64,000 nucleotides of DNA, from NCBI GenBank assembly GCA_900618795.1, contig UYJD01000008.1:248001-312000 (forward strand), read 5' to 3'. Position numbers and translations under genes: made by a program. The notes under the pieces are model-generated. The model was not told where the DNA came from, ran no database searches, and worked only from the letters and a program-made list of their open reading frames with translations. Origin of the DNA: Cyanodermella asteris (taxonomy: Eukaryota > Ascomycota > Lecanoromycetes > Ostropales > Stictidaceae). Below are positions 41,896 to 52,063 of the stretch, one piece after another. The stretch's first letter is position 1, and each line of letters starts with the position of its first letter.

Positions 41896-42804
41896 ATGGC
41901 ACCAACACAATCCCAGTATCCGACGGGCGCAGAGAAGCTCATTCCCAAAGACCCCAGTAGCTGCGAGGTCATTCGCCAGGTCACGCCCCAGATCACCACC
42001 GTCAGCGCACCGTTCTCGCGGTTCGGGCTGTTCAAGGTCGGGAGTCGTGCGACGATAGGTGGGTTACGCACGCCAGTGACTTCCCTGCAGCTGTATACTG
42101 ACATAAGCCGTCCTCTAGTCCAACTCGAGAATAAGTCTCTCGCCGTCTTCTCGCCCTCCGCACTTACCCCCAAAGTCCGCAGCGCAACCGAAGAACTCGG
42201 CGGCAACGTCGGATACCTGATCGCACCGGACATTGAGCACCACATCTTCCTGACAGAATGGTCGAAAGCGTTCCCCAACGCCAAGGTCATCGGCATGGAA
42301 GGGCTCCCGGAGAAGAGAGCGAAGGATAAAGCGCACGCTGAGATCACATTCACACATGTTCACACGGCCAAGAACCGAAGTATCTCCATCGACGAGGCTT
42401 TCGACCGGGAATTCGCAACCGAATTCGTGCCTTCGCACGGGAATAAAGAGCTGGTGTTCTGTCACAAGCCGTCGAGGACGCTGATCGAGGCAGACTTGAT
42501 GTTCAACTTGCCTGCATACGAACAGTACAGCAAGATGCCTGGCGGCAGGGACGCGGCGACATCTGGATTGATGACGAAGCTATTCAATGGAATCATGAAC
42601 ACCAAGGGCGATGCGACGTGGCATAAGAGGTTTTTGTGGCATGCGATTGTGGAGGACAAGAAGGACTTTGCGCATAGTTTGAGGACGATCTTGTCTTGGG
42701 ACTTTGACCGCATTATCCCGTGTCATGGCGACGTGATTGAGACGGACGGCAAAGGCACACTAGAGAAAGTCATGGAATGGCAACTGAAGGCAGGGAAAGA
42801 GTGA
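41896..42804 (+). CDS. DUF4336-like metallo-hydrolase-fold protein, two exons
   Basis: Exons 41896-42058 and 42119-42804. The intron (42059-42118, gtgggt donor, ctgac branch, ctctag acceptor) is 60 bp and happens to lack a stop. Spliced, the join reads RATIVQLENKSLAVFSP, as in relatives. The protein is 282 residues. Conserved blocks are GYLIAPDIEHHIFLTEW, VIGMEGLPEKR, HGNKELVFCHKPSRTLIEAD and DFDRIIPCHGDVIET. The PDIEHH, EAD and CHGD residues look like a metallo-beta-lactamase-type metal site, and relatives are annotated as DUF4336 with that fold. Substrate is unknown. The frame is open upstream to ATG 41776. That extension (MLSSSRLVLRASTRSI, Arg/Ser-rich, no acidic residues) looks like a mitochondrial presequence, so two products from two starts are possible. 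I prefer the ATG at 41896 because of its context and the TATA position. Confidence 0.8.
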   Translation: MAPTQSQYPTGAEKLIPKDPSSCEVIRQVTPQITTVSAPFSRFGLFKVGSRATIGGLRTPVTSLQLYTDISRPLVQLENKSLAVFSPSALTPKVRSATEELGGNVGYLIAPDIEHHIFLTEWSKAFPNAKVIGMEGLPEKRAKDKAHAEITFTHVHTAKNRSISIDEAFDREFATEFVPSHGNKELVFCHKPSRTLIEADLMFNLPAYEQYSKMPGGRDAATSGLMTKLFNGIMNTKGDATWHKRFLWHAIVEDKKDFAHSLRTILSWDFDRIIPCHGDVIETDGKGTLEKVMEWQLKAGKE

Positions 42805-42919
42805 ACGAGTCGGCAAGATACCCCAGAGCGAAGCAATATATGAAGAAATAATGTATGTATAGATGCAAGGTGACGCTAACATGATAATTGAAAAATAACA
42901 TCTTCCAGAAACTTAGAAT

Positions 42920-43897
42920 TCACGTACTCCCCGGATCCGAATTGCTCTTCGAATCGATACTCGTGCCCACAAAAACAACCAAAACCGCAGCATAAGTCGC
43001 CGCCGCAAAAAGCAGCACCGCCGCACTCGTCGTCGCAAGCGCCCAAACCGTACTCACACTGACCGGGCCCCCACTCCCCGGCGCCAGAACCATCACGATC
43101 ATCGGCACCAGCAAAAACAGTCCCCCCGCAAACGCCACCAAGAACCTGGCGAGTCGGTCTACGAGTTCCGACACCCCGTGCGCGGGCTTGCCCGATTCGT
43201 ACTCGAGTTCGCGCGCTTTGCGCTCTTCGGCGCTGTAGGTCAGGCGGACGGGCAGGATGCGGCGGAGGGCGGAGCGGAGGAAGTCGGGTTCTTGGAGGGC
43301 GGAGACGGGCCGGATGTAGAAGTAGTGGCTGTCGAAGGGCTTGCCGAGGGTGTTGTTGAGGTCCTTGAAATTGCGTTTCAGACGCAGGTTGCGCCGGATC
43401 ATTTCGTCGTAGGGGACGGGGTCGTGGGATTGTGAGTAGGCGTAGTCTCGGATGGCGTTGACTGGTGGGTGGTTAGTACCGTTCATAAATGTATCAAGTG
43501 CACTGTCATTTGAAAAATTGATAGTAATTGCCAGTGTGTCCGTCATGACCATATATGTAACTACGATTCGTCGTAGTGGCTATCGATGTAATTGCCAATG
43601 TATTCTTCGGTGATAATTGGTGGTAGTTTGGTAGAGGTCGACACAGAGGACCGGTGGCCGCTTACCGTACTTTTCCAGGACGCTCTGCAGCTGCTCATCA
43701 TCTTCTGAGCTCTGTTGACCCTTCCGCACACGCGTCTTGATCAGTGCGAGCTTGTTCTGCAAATGCACAATGTTTCGTCGCTGAAGCGCTTCAAAGGACA
43801 GGAAGTGGAAAGCTTCTTCCTGCTGACATGACTCGAGAACGTATTCGGAGAGCTGGTCGGCGTACTTCTCAACCGCGGGTGATGTCCCGTTTTCCAT
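42920..43897 (-). CDS. DUF6594-type membrane protein, two exons
   Basis: Exons 43666-43897 and 42920-43461 are joined over a 204-bp intron (43665-43462, GTAAGC donor, tactaac branch, caccag acceptor), giving 257 residues. The N-terminal part is helical (FHFLSFEALQRRNIVHLQNK and LIKTRVRKGQQSSEDDEQLQ). The middle has DYAYSQSHDPVPYDEMIRRN and FYIRPVSALQEPD. Three membrane helices close the protein (FLVAFAGGLFLLVPMIVMVL, a second starting TVWALATTSAAVLLFA, and YAAVLVVFVG). This helix-coil plus C-terminal membrane-bundle layout is typical of the DUF6594 family, abundant in filamentous ascomycetes and of unknown function. The intron is longer than others in the window and may hide a small exon. Confidence 0.75.
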
Positions 43898-44275
43898 TTT
43901 TCTTTACAACCAAGTCAACGTCATTGATCATGCTAGATATTGATGCATTTCGCACAGAAGCTTGTCAGGACCCTTGACACGAGCGTTCGGGCTGCATGGA
44001 GGCTACATGTATTCTATTGTGCGATCGATGGGCGAGAATGCCTTGCCTTGCGTCGCGCCACCACTAGTCTCGCCCGAAGTGGTGGGCGGCGGCGAGGCTG
44101 ACGACCCGCCCGTTTAGCACTATGAGATCAGGAACATGATATGTTCACGCTATGGCCAGATGCAATTCTCCTTGCAATGTCGAGTTGTAAGAATTTTCTC
44201 CAAGGGTTGGTTCCCTTCTTAATACCAAGAGTTCGTGAAATTCGGATCCACAATGGTCAATTTAGTTGAGTATGA
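43898..44275. other. intergenic region
   Basis: Short spacer between the DUF6594 gene (-) and the decayed C2H2 copy (+); nothing else is visible. Confidence 0.45.
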
Positions 44276-45910
44276 ATCTTCCTTCCGCCTCAGTTCCAGC
44301 TTCATACTGATCGAAACAAAAGCGCCTTCAAACGAAGATCGAGGACAAACGCCCCCCTGCATTCCCCGTCGACTTTGGCTAGCTCTGGCCTGACCAGCGC
44401 CGAAGCGCAAGCCAAAGCTGCGTCCGTAGCTGCTTCTACCGAGGCCAGAACCAACACACAAGCGACTCGCATTGATCAGACCCTGGTACCATTTTCGTTT
44501 GCTTGTCTCGCGCCGCATTGCGACGACATCTTTGTCGACCACAACATCTGGATCAACCATCTCAAGGAAGCACATGATTTTTTCAAAGGTTGGATTTGCG
44601 CCGAAGATTAGAACAACACCCACTGCAAGGAGTTTTTTGATGCGCCCAGGCCTTTCATACAGCGTCTCCGAGATTTCCATGGCGTTCATTCGGTAGAACA
44701 GCTTTTATGGCGTCTGAGTGCCCCTGGCTGTTTGAATGCACCCGGGTCGCCTCTGACTTGGTGCGGATTTTGTCACGAGGTAATTTTCTTGAGCGCGCGC
44801 GAATCATCTTTATCTCGGTTGACGGATTTACCAAATTTGGAGGGCGTTATAGATTTTGAGGCAAAGTTGCGAGTCGAGCGCGTGCAGCTGTACGCTCAGC
44901 ACATGAAAGTGCATCAGTTGGAAGGTTTGGAATGGCGAAATTGGACATCGGCCAGCCCGAAAGACACCTTTCCAGAGACGTCGAAGTTGAAGTCTGTACT
45001 GAAGTCTCCAACAGCTGAGCCAATTGTCGAGCTCCCGTTCGATCAAGAATCAATCTCCTACGTCCTGGCTGAAATATCCTGCGAGCTAACCGAGAAAGAA
45101 CTTCAAGAACTGACAAAAAATAAGACCAGGCTCATCTCAATCGTGCAGATGAGTCTCGTTCTTGACCAGAGCAGGAGTAATGGCAGAGCCGCCAAGCAGA
45201 CACAATGGTCCGTCGAATATGCGACCAAAAGTGCCGCTTTACGGTCCCGCGTCAGGCGGCGCGGAGCTGACCGAAGACAATGTCAAGCTTGTCGAATCTC
45301 ACTCCAGCGCCAACGTTGCCGGAATTTCCAAAAAAAAGTCGAATGCAGCATAAACTCTGTCAGGGACGAACTTCGAGTCAGGCTTCGAGCTACTCTCACG
45401 GTTCGCGGTACTCTTCCGGTAAGCGATCGGTGGCTTCGGCCGCCGCGCATTCAGACAGTGGCAGCGACGTCGCACTGTCGCTTGAAAAGTTTCTTCATTC
45501 TCTCAAAAAGAGCGAGCAATTGATAAAGCCGAAATGGAGAAAATCTCTGCCGCCAGGACTTCGAGCCGACGCACTCGAAGCAGTAAGGCAAGGTATTACA
45601 TTCGTCAAAAGCAACCAGGCCGAAGCCGGGGTCTTGCACGCAAGTAAGTAACGCTTACTGTTCTCCATACCGCCGTTCCACTGACCCGCCTACAGCGGAC
45701 CTGGCCTACGACCTTATGACCCAGGTCGAAAAGTTCCATGTCGAGGTCCAACAAGAGCTCGAGCTGGCGCACTCACTAGTCGAGTGGTTCCAAGTTCGGC
45801 AGTCGGCCGTCTCGATCGTGCACGACATTCAAACAAGGTGGGAAGTCTCAAGAGACGCTCGGGTCGCGTTCTTTGAATCGGGCCGGAACGCGATCTTGGG
45901 GGTTACCTGA
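44276..45910 (+). pseudogene. decayed C2H2 zinc-finger relative of the gene at 33802
   Basis: Readable pieces are a finger CLAPHCDDIFVDHNIWINHL-KEAH (C-x4-C-x12-H-x4-H) near 44490-44580, a WCGFCHEVIFL...HMKVH unit near 44760-44920, a helical stretch with SYVLAEISCELTEKELQELT, a Ser-rich linker, SDVALSLEKFLHSLKKSEQL, and a final exon DLAYDLMTQVEKFHVEVQQE. The last intron (45644-45696, GTAAGT donor, ctgac branch, tacag acceptor) is intact and lies just before the DLA segment, the same place as in the gene at 33802. Decay signs: no ATG after the upstream stop at 44273, an in-frame TAG at 44609-44611, and two frame changes (near 45165-45240, and near the run of eight A at 45333). Some could be unrecognised introns, but not the TAG. 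Confidence 0.55.
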
Positions 45911-46356
45911 TCGCGACAGCTCAGATCTTCGGAGCCAGAAGACCGGCGACTCTTTGAATCCTAGAACTCTCAGAACGTTTAGACAAGCAGCGGTAAGTGT
46001 TATAACGATCAGCTGAGTGCAGCCTACTGCTTCTGTACGAAAGTTGACGAGTAATCGAAGGTCGATGGCTTCGCGATGTCCGATGCGCTGGATGCTACGC
46101 TTGCATAGATCACCGACCTGAGATGTCTTGCTGTCCATGTTGAGCTAGAAATAGCTCGTACAGTTTTCTTGTCACCACGCATGGGGCCTCGTCCATGTCA
46201 ACAAATAAATCGGTCTTGATGTGACCACGTATATATTGCCCCACGCGTTAGGCCGAAGTATGGAGAGCAGCCAGTAAAGCTCAGGGTACTGAATGACAAA
46301 CCGCGTGACAAGACCAGTTGCTTGCATTGAATTGCTCAACTGCTATTAGGCTCACA
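45911..46356. other. convergent intergenic region
   Basis: No gene or repeat seen. It separates the decayed C2H2 copy (+) from the 3' end of ivdA (-). Confidence 0.5.
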
Positions 46357-47670
46357 TCACCTCGCTACGCCAAATTCCTTATTGAACGCCCGCCCAATGA
46401 CCATCCGCCTGACCTCACTCGTTCCCGCACCAATCTCATACAGCTTCGCATCTCGTAATAACCTCCCGGCCGGCATCTCGTTCATGTATCCCATACCACC
46501 CATCAACTGCACCGCGTCCAACGCACATTCCGTGGCCCTCTCAGCAGCATACAAGATAGCGCCCGCGCAATCCTGCGTCCTGATCGCTCCACCTTCATCA
46601 ATCGCACGCGCCGTCGCGTACGTATACGATCTGCTCGCCTGCATCTTCGTGTACATATCTGCCAGCTTCCCCTGCACAAGCTGGTTCGTAGCAATCGGGG
46701 TCCCAAACTGCTTCCGCTCGTGCACGTACGGCAAGGTGACGTCCAGCGCCGCCTGCATGATGCCCAGCGATCCGGCACTGAGCACCAATCGCTCGAGATC
46801 CAGACCCTCCATCAGCACCTTGACACCCTTATTCACCGGTCCAAGCACATTCTCATCCGGAACGAATACATCCTCGAAGATGATCTCGCCCGTATTGCTG
46901 CCCCGCATCCCCAACTTGTCAAGCTTCTTCGCAACACTGAACCCCTTTCCCAGTTCCCCCTCTGTCTCGACAATGAACGCCGTGATCCCCTTACTCGCCT
47001 TCTCGGGCTCGGTCTTGGCATACACCACCATGTAATGCGCATCCGGGCCGTTGGTAATCCACATCTTCGTCCCCTTGATCACATACCCACCATCCACCTT
47101 CCGCGCCGTCGTCTTCATACTCACAACGTCGCTCCCCGCAGAATGCTCACTCATCGCCAACGCTCCAACTTTCTCCCCCGAAATCAACCCGGGCAAGAAC
47201 TTGGACTTTTGCGCATCGGATCCGTTAAGACTCAACTGATTGACGCACAACTGCGAGTGTGCAGCATAACTCAACGCAATACTCGCGGATGCGCGCGACA
47301 ATTCTTCTAGTATCACACAATGCGCTTGGTAGCCCATTCCCAACCCGCCGTAATCTTCATCTGCGGTCGGGCCCAGGAATCCCGCGTCGCCGAATTTCAG
47401 CCACATGTCGTTTGGAAACTCATTCGCGTGGTCCGTTTTGGAGGCGATTTCTTCCGGGATTTCGCGGCGGGTGAATTCTTGGACGCGCTCGCGGAGCTCG
47501 TCCAGGTCGGACTGGGTTGGGGGTTGGAAACCGGAAGGGTGTTTTGAGGTTGCGTAGAGGCGGGCGGAGGAGCGGAGGATGGATGTAGGAGTCGAGGTGA
47601 GGCGCGTTGTGATGCGGGAGCCGCCTACGCGGCGAGCTGTGAGGGATGCGGCTCGAGAGATGGAATACAT
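46357..47670 (-). CDS. ivdA: isovaleryl-CoA dehydrogenase, mitochondrial
   Basis: Flavoprotein of the acyl-CoA dehydrogenase family, 437 residues, single exon. It oxidises isovaleryl-CoA to 3-methylcrotonyl-CoA in leucine breakdown and passes electrons to ETF. The N terminus is an Arg/Ser/Thr-rich mitochondrial presequence ([20 protein letters not shown]) followed by YATSKHP. Family blocks in order: [99 protein letters not shown] (with the IVD-specific catalytic-glutamate position in LDLERLVL), [20 protein letters not shown] and [16 protein letters not shown]. Length and motifs are complete. No methylcrotonyl-CoA carboxylase gene is adjacent here. Confidence 0.93.
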   Translation of the reverse strand: MYSISRAASLTARRVGGSRITTRLTSTPTSILRSSARLYATSKHPSGFQPPTQSDLDELRERVQEFTRREIPEEIASKTDHANEFPNDMWLKFGDAGFLGPTADEDYGGLGMGYQAHCVILEELSRASASIALSYAAHSQLCVNQLSLNGSDAQKSKFLPGLISGEKVGALAMSEHSAGSDVVSMKTTARKVDGGYVIKGTKMWITNGPDAHYMVVYAKTEPEKASKGITAFIVETEGELGKGFSVAKKLDKLGMRGSNTGEIIFEDVFVPDENVLGPVNKGVKVLMEGLDLERLVLSAGSLGIMQAALDVTLPYVHERKQFGTPIATNQLVQGKLADMYTKMQASRSYTYATARAIDEGGAIRTQDCAGAILYAAERATECALDAVQLMGGMGYMNEMPAGRLLRDAKLYEIGAGTSEVRRMVIGRAFNKEFGVAR

Positions 47671-47989
47671 GATGAGAGATGTAGAAGGCTAATGGAGAGA
47701 TGGAAAACTGGAACCTTTGGGGAACGAGGAGGTTTGCAAAATAGTTTGTACTCTGGGGTTACAGGAGTGCAAGTTTGGTTGATCTTGAATTGCGGGGACG
47801 GATAGCCTCGCTTCGAACCGGGAATCGGAGCAGCACTCCGCTATGCAACCCACGACCTTAAGATGTGTTTATAGGTGTGCACAGTCGAGACAGCAATTTT
47901 CGATAGAAACGGGGCGATAGACAATTGATTTGATTCATAAATGCTTGATTTTCGGACGACAGAACGCTACAAATGCCATGACCAACGTA
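47671..47989. other. intergenic region
   Basis: Contains the ivdA upstream region. A stretch near 47810-47880 resembles a tRNA B box but does not fold into a tRNA; see rejected items. Confidence 0.5.
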
Positions 47990-49594
47990 TCAACCCAAAA
48001 AACGCTTCAAATTGCCACCAATATTCTCCAGATCCAGCAGGAAAGTATCGTGTCCAAACAGACTCGTGTCCTCACCCAGCTCAACGTGGGTGACACTCCT
48101 ATTTCCAACGCGTCTTAGGGTCTCCGCCACTTCTCTTTGCTGCCATGCTGGAAACAAAATGTCCGAAGCAACGCCCATGACCAAGGTAGGAATGTCGGCC
48201 AGATTCTGCATTCCACGGACCAAATCGGCTGGTGGCCCTGATACAACGCCAGCGTCCGTAGCTTCGTTCATGTCTTGACTCGGTTCTTGCTCTTCGTACG
48301 GCTGGTCGGGAAGTGTCAAGCTGCAGAGGGCATCTGCAAGAGTTGAAGCATCGGCATTTTGCAATGACGACAAAGTCTTCTGGTACTCCACACGTCTCTC
48401 GGCCATCATTTTCTGGTGTGCTGCGCCCAGGTCAAAGAGATCCATGGCTTTGCTGACGTACAGCAGGCTGTTGGCGTCGTATTCCAGACACCACTTCTCA
48501 CCGGCGTGATCGAGATAGGTTTCAATCAAGAAATCGGGACACAAAGCTGGCGGTCTGCTCGGATCCGCTCGTCGACGTCCGAATCGGTTCTCCCACTCTG
48601 GTCCGGATCGGTAGGTGACAGTTGCGATCTCTCTTGCCAGCTTCATGCCAGAATGTGGAGGGATCGAGTCGTAGTAGAAGCCGCGGTTCCAGTTCGGGTC
48701 CATCATCAGCACCTGCCGCTGTGTGTGACGCATAGCGATGGAGTATGGATGTGACCGCGCGCAGCCAGACGTAGAGGCTATTCTCCCCACACGATGTGGG
48801 AACAAAACGCCGGCGGCCAGCGATTGCATGCCGCCCATACTGCTTCCGACACTGGCGTATAGCTTACCGATCCCCATGTCATCTAACAGACGAAACTGAG
48901 CTCTTACCATATCTTGCATTGTGAGGATTGGGAATCGTGTGCCATAGCGTTCGCCATTCGCGGGGTCTATCGATGACGGTCCAGTAGATCCGTAACAAGA
49001 TCCGATCACGTTCGTACAGATGACGAAGTACTTATTTGTGTCAAGCGGTGCTCCGGGTCCGATGAACTTCTCCCACCACCCCGGCCTTGGATTCGCTTCT
49101 GTCGAATGTGCATGGCTAGACGCTGACAAGCCAGTATGTAGAAGTATTGCATTGCTCTTGTCTGCATTCAGCGTTCCCCATGTCTCGTAGGCGATGTTGT
49201 ACGAAGGCAATACTCCGCCCCAGTCGAGCAGCAGAGGTTTCGAGGAGTGAAAGTTGAGGGTCACGCCAGAGGTATACGATGGTTCGGGCCCTGAGGAAGA
49301 GGGAGCGCGGGCGCGGAGATCGGCTTGCCTGGCTTCGGAACGGTCAAGGCAAGGGAATGAGAGGGCAGGATTTGATGGAGGAGGTCGCTGGAAGGGAGTA
49401 TCATTGCTAGCTGGCTCAACTTGAGCTGCTGTAGCTGCAGACACTGCGTGTTGAGGCCCAGTCTGCAGGCTTCTGCATTGCGAGCTTGAGATTTGTGATA
49501 TGCATCTTTTGGTGGGTATTCGCGACTCAGAGTGGACTAACGAGGATCGTATAGCGGCCTTGGAGACGCCTACAGCAGTCCTGGCAACACTCAT
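47990..49594 (-). CDS. cys2: serine O-succinyltransferase, mitochondrial
   Basis: Alpha/beta-hydrolase acyltransferase of the homoserine O-acetyltransferase superfamily, 534 residues from ATG 49594. A longer frame from ATG 49768 adds 58 residues that look untranslated. The start I chose gives a clear mitochondrial presequence ([20 protein letters not shown]). Catalytic features: oxyanion-region [10 protein letters not shown], nucleophile elbow VGSSMGGMQ, aspartate in [10 protein letters not shown] and histidine in LFGHDTFL. Blocks [52 protein letters not shown] and [20 protein letters not shown] match the fungal mitochondrial serine O-succinyltransferase branch (S. pombe cys2, Aspergillus cysA) better than cytosolic Met2. 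It makes O-succinylserine, a precursor for cysteine synthase. The subfamily call is from memory. Confidence 0.88.
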   Translation of the reverse strand: MSVARTAVGVSKAAIRSSLVHSESRIPTKRCISQISSSQCRSLQTGPQHAVSAATAAQVEPASNDTPFQRPPPSNPALSFPCLDRSEARQADLRARAPSSSGPEPSYTSGVTLNFHSSKPLLLDWGGVLPSYNIAYETWGTLNADKSNAILLHTGLSASSHAHSTEANPRPGWWEKFIGPGAPLDTNKYFVICTNVIGSCYGSTGPSSIDPANGERYGTRFPILTMQDMVRAQFRLLDDMGIGKLYASVGSSMGGMQSLAAGVLFPHRVGRIASTSGCARSHPYSIAMRHTQRQVLMMDPNWNRGFYYDSIPPHSGMKLAREIATVTYRSGPEWENRFGRRRADPSRPPALCPDFLIETYLDHAGEKWCLEYDANSLLYVSKAMDLFDLGAAHQKMMAERRVEYQKTLSSLQNADASTLADALCSLTLPDQPYEEQEPSQDMNEATDAGVVSGPPADLVRGMQNLADIPTLVMGVASDILFPAWQQREVAETLRRVGNRSVTHVELGEDTSLFGHDTFLLDLENIGGNLKRFLG

Positions 49595-50757
49595 GGTGGA
49601 GTTTCCTTTGTGGGGTACAGTTGCTGAGCGTCGAGCTCGCAAAAATGCATTGCTCGTGTGACGCCATGTTTGCCTGGCCGACTTCGCGCTCGCAAGATCA
49701 CGTGCCGGGCCAGACGAGCCCCACGCTCGAGACACGCGTTGACTTTGACATGGAATTGTGTCAATCATCTACGCAGAGCTTGCATCGCTGACAGAGTCTG
49801 GCTTAAGCTTACATCGATCGGCACTTTGCCGACAGCCCTTGAAACGCGCACGAGGCCGCTTGAGGTCGACGAGCTCGATGCATCATCATGGGCCTTGATG
49901 TCACGACAAAGAGTTCTCATAAACTAATCAAATCAGACCAGATCAGGCTGCCGCACGCTACCACGTTTGCAAACATATTTCTGAAACTGGAGATCACAGC
50001 ATTGACCTGGTTTAGACAGCTTGGAAAGAGTGGGATTCGAGGAGAGACTGGTTCAAACGCGCAATCGACTGCGAAGATCCGCGGCTATGGCCGACACGTT
50101 TCACGTCGTATCCTGTGATACTGATAAGGAAGAAGCCGACGGTGAAATCGCAACTGTGACTCGACATGCTCTCCAACTTCAGCCATTCAGACGCACAAGA
50201 TCGTAATCCAGCTTCGGAGATTCGGAAGGCCAGGAAACCTGATACACCCAAGTCCCCACGTGGCCGCCAAAACCGAGACCTGCTTTCAAGCCCGCCACTC
50301 TTCGCTTCGCTGGCCAACGCCATTTGCAGGGATGCTCTACTCGGGTCAGCTAAGCGCCCGCATAGCCTTGCGGACTCTTTGTCAGTATCCATGCCCAACG
50401 GATATCCATCCGATGTCGATCCCAAGCGCAGCCGCCTTGACCTACCCCGACTGTGATGTCACCCAGTCTTCCACACGTGACTTTATTCTCCATCGAAACA
50501 CCAATTCGATCGCTTGCTTGTTCACCATTGGTGGTCGCGACCAGGCCTGCGCCCAGGTTTGATCCTTCAATAAAAGTGGGCCACCAGCCTGCGGCTGTGG
50601 CATTTACGCTTTGACAAGCATCGCGCTTGAGGCGTAAACAGGACTTCAGCTATCCCCTCTTCTCCCGTATCTTGCATTCCTGTCTGTTCACAATTCAGTC
50701 TGTACTCTCATCTTACATCGCCTCTGTCGCACGTGAGACACTCGTGTTACTGGAATA
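49595..50757. other. divergent intergenic region
   Basis: Upstream region of cys2 (-) and of the GPI-type protein (+). Short open frames on the minus strand (50012-50425) lack bias. No gene is called. Confidence 0.5.
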
Positions 50758-51387
50758 ATGTGGCCACAACTTTGTCTATCCTTGGTGACCTCCGCATCGG
50801 CGGTGCTGGCTCAGTCAAGCACTGCAATGCCTACATCTTCCATAGCTTCTTCAAGCACCAGTACCGGCGAAAGCAGCACCATCACCAACAGCCCCGTCAC
50901 TTCGACCTCGACGTTTGATTCCGACGAGGCCATCATCTCCAAATGGTTCTCATCCGCAGGAATGAAATCAGCCGCCATCAGCTATGTACTTGGCTATCAA
51001 TATGTCTCCGGCTCCCAAATTCTCTACGGCCCTGGCGAAGAAGATGAAGTCCTGTTCCAATACATCAAGACAGGATTCCCGACAAGCGACGTGTATGCTC
51101 TTTCAACAGACCCGGTACGCCGGCTTTCCGCAGAGGCCTACTTGATCACCAATCTCAATGATATTGTCGATCCTTACGCCACTAGTTTCTACTCTGTATA
51201 CTACAGCCTTCAGGGCATTACCTCCGACCCAGCTGAAGCTACTCGAGTGCAGGCTCTGCTCTCCTACGTACGCACGCACACTTCCACATCGCCGAGAACC
51301 AGCACCGAGAACGCGGCGCCGCCAGCGGCAACTATTGCCTACGGGGCTCTAGGAGGAGCGTTTCTCGGGATGATGGGCGTTTTCTGA
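50758..51387 (+). CDS. secreted, probably GPI-anchored surface protein
   Basis: Single-exon protein of 209 residues. Signal peptide MWPQLCLSLVTSASAVLAQ is followed by a Ser/Thr stalk (residues about 20-52) suited to O-mannosylation. A compact domain of about 110 residues has ISKWFSSAGMKSAAISYVLG and SGSQILYGPGEEDEVLFQYI. The C terminus is a short Ser/Thr spacer and a hydrophobic tail (ATIAYGALGGAFLGMMGVF) with small residues upstream, the usual GPI-attachment pattern. The mature part has no cysteine. It may sit in the cell wall or plasma membrane. No known domain is recognised. Confidence 0.7.
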   Translation: MWPQLCLSLVTSASAVLAQSSTAMPTSSIASSSTSTGESSTITNSPVTSTSTFDSDEAIISKWFSSAGMKSAAISYVLGYQYVSGSQILYGPGEEDEVLFQYIKTGFPTSDVYALSTDPVRRLSAEAYLITNLNDIVDPYATSFYSVYYSLQGITSDPAEATRVQALLSYVRTHTSTSPRTSTENAAPPAATIAYGALGGAFLGMMGVF

Positions 51388-52063
51388 GTTCAAAACTTTT
51401 GGACATTTCCGTGGTGATTAGTTGTATACGAGGCGCTTCAAGCTATCAAAATCACACATCATCTTGTAGACCAGTATTGCTCTAGGCTTGTTACAGCCTC
51501 ATATATGTATCCCGACGCTCAAATTCCAGCATTTGTACGCAGAAGCTCTGCTGTTGTTGTGCCTCGATTGAGCCAAATGGTCACGCATTATCATGGTCAT
51601 TTCGGTAATGACCACAATGATGTTTCGATTGGTGATCACCGTACCGGGGTCTGCGGTCCCTATCAGTCTCGGGTCGAGATCACGCCCATCTTGAAACTTC
51701 GAGACCCACAATTCTCTCCCGGACAATGGCAGTGTTTCACGTCAAGGTACGGTCACCTGGTCAATGCTTGCTCTTGAGTTCGTCCCCATCACAAGCTTCC
51801 GACTGACTGCTGCAGCGCCGCACGAAAATCCAGGAGGCCTCCTTCGGGATATGACCCCTTCCTGGCGGCCTCTATTACGGTCGACATCACGTACGCTGAG
51901 TCTATGAGATTGATGCTTGGACAAACATGCCATGCAGGGTATGCTCACTACAATCACTATTAATTGGCGATTGCCTCGAAGCCTCCTCGACAATGACTTT
52001 TCCCAGCAGTCTTCGCTTCTATGAACGCAGGCAACTCAAGCTTGACGCTAAGTTCCCGTCACA
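51388..52063. other. intergenic region
   Basis: Region between two plus-strand secreted-protein genes. A 90-codon frame at 51505-51777 is open but lacks a signal peptide, motif or clear bias; not called. Confidence 0.45.

Noticed and set aside
47795-47880. tRNA-like stretch with a GGTTCGAA box on the minus strand
   Set aside because: The T-stem arms do not pair and no matching 5' acceptor half is present upstream, so no cloverleaf forms.
49595-49768. 58-residue N-terminal extension of serine O-succinyltransferase
   Set aside because: The inner ATG gives a clean mitochondrial presequence, whereas the extension reads as untranslated leader.
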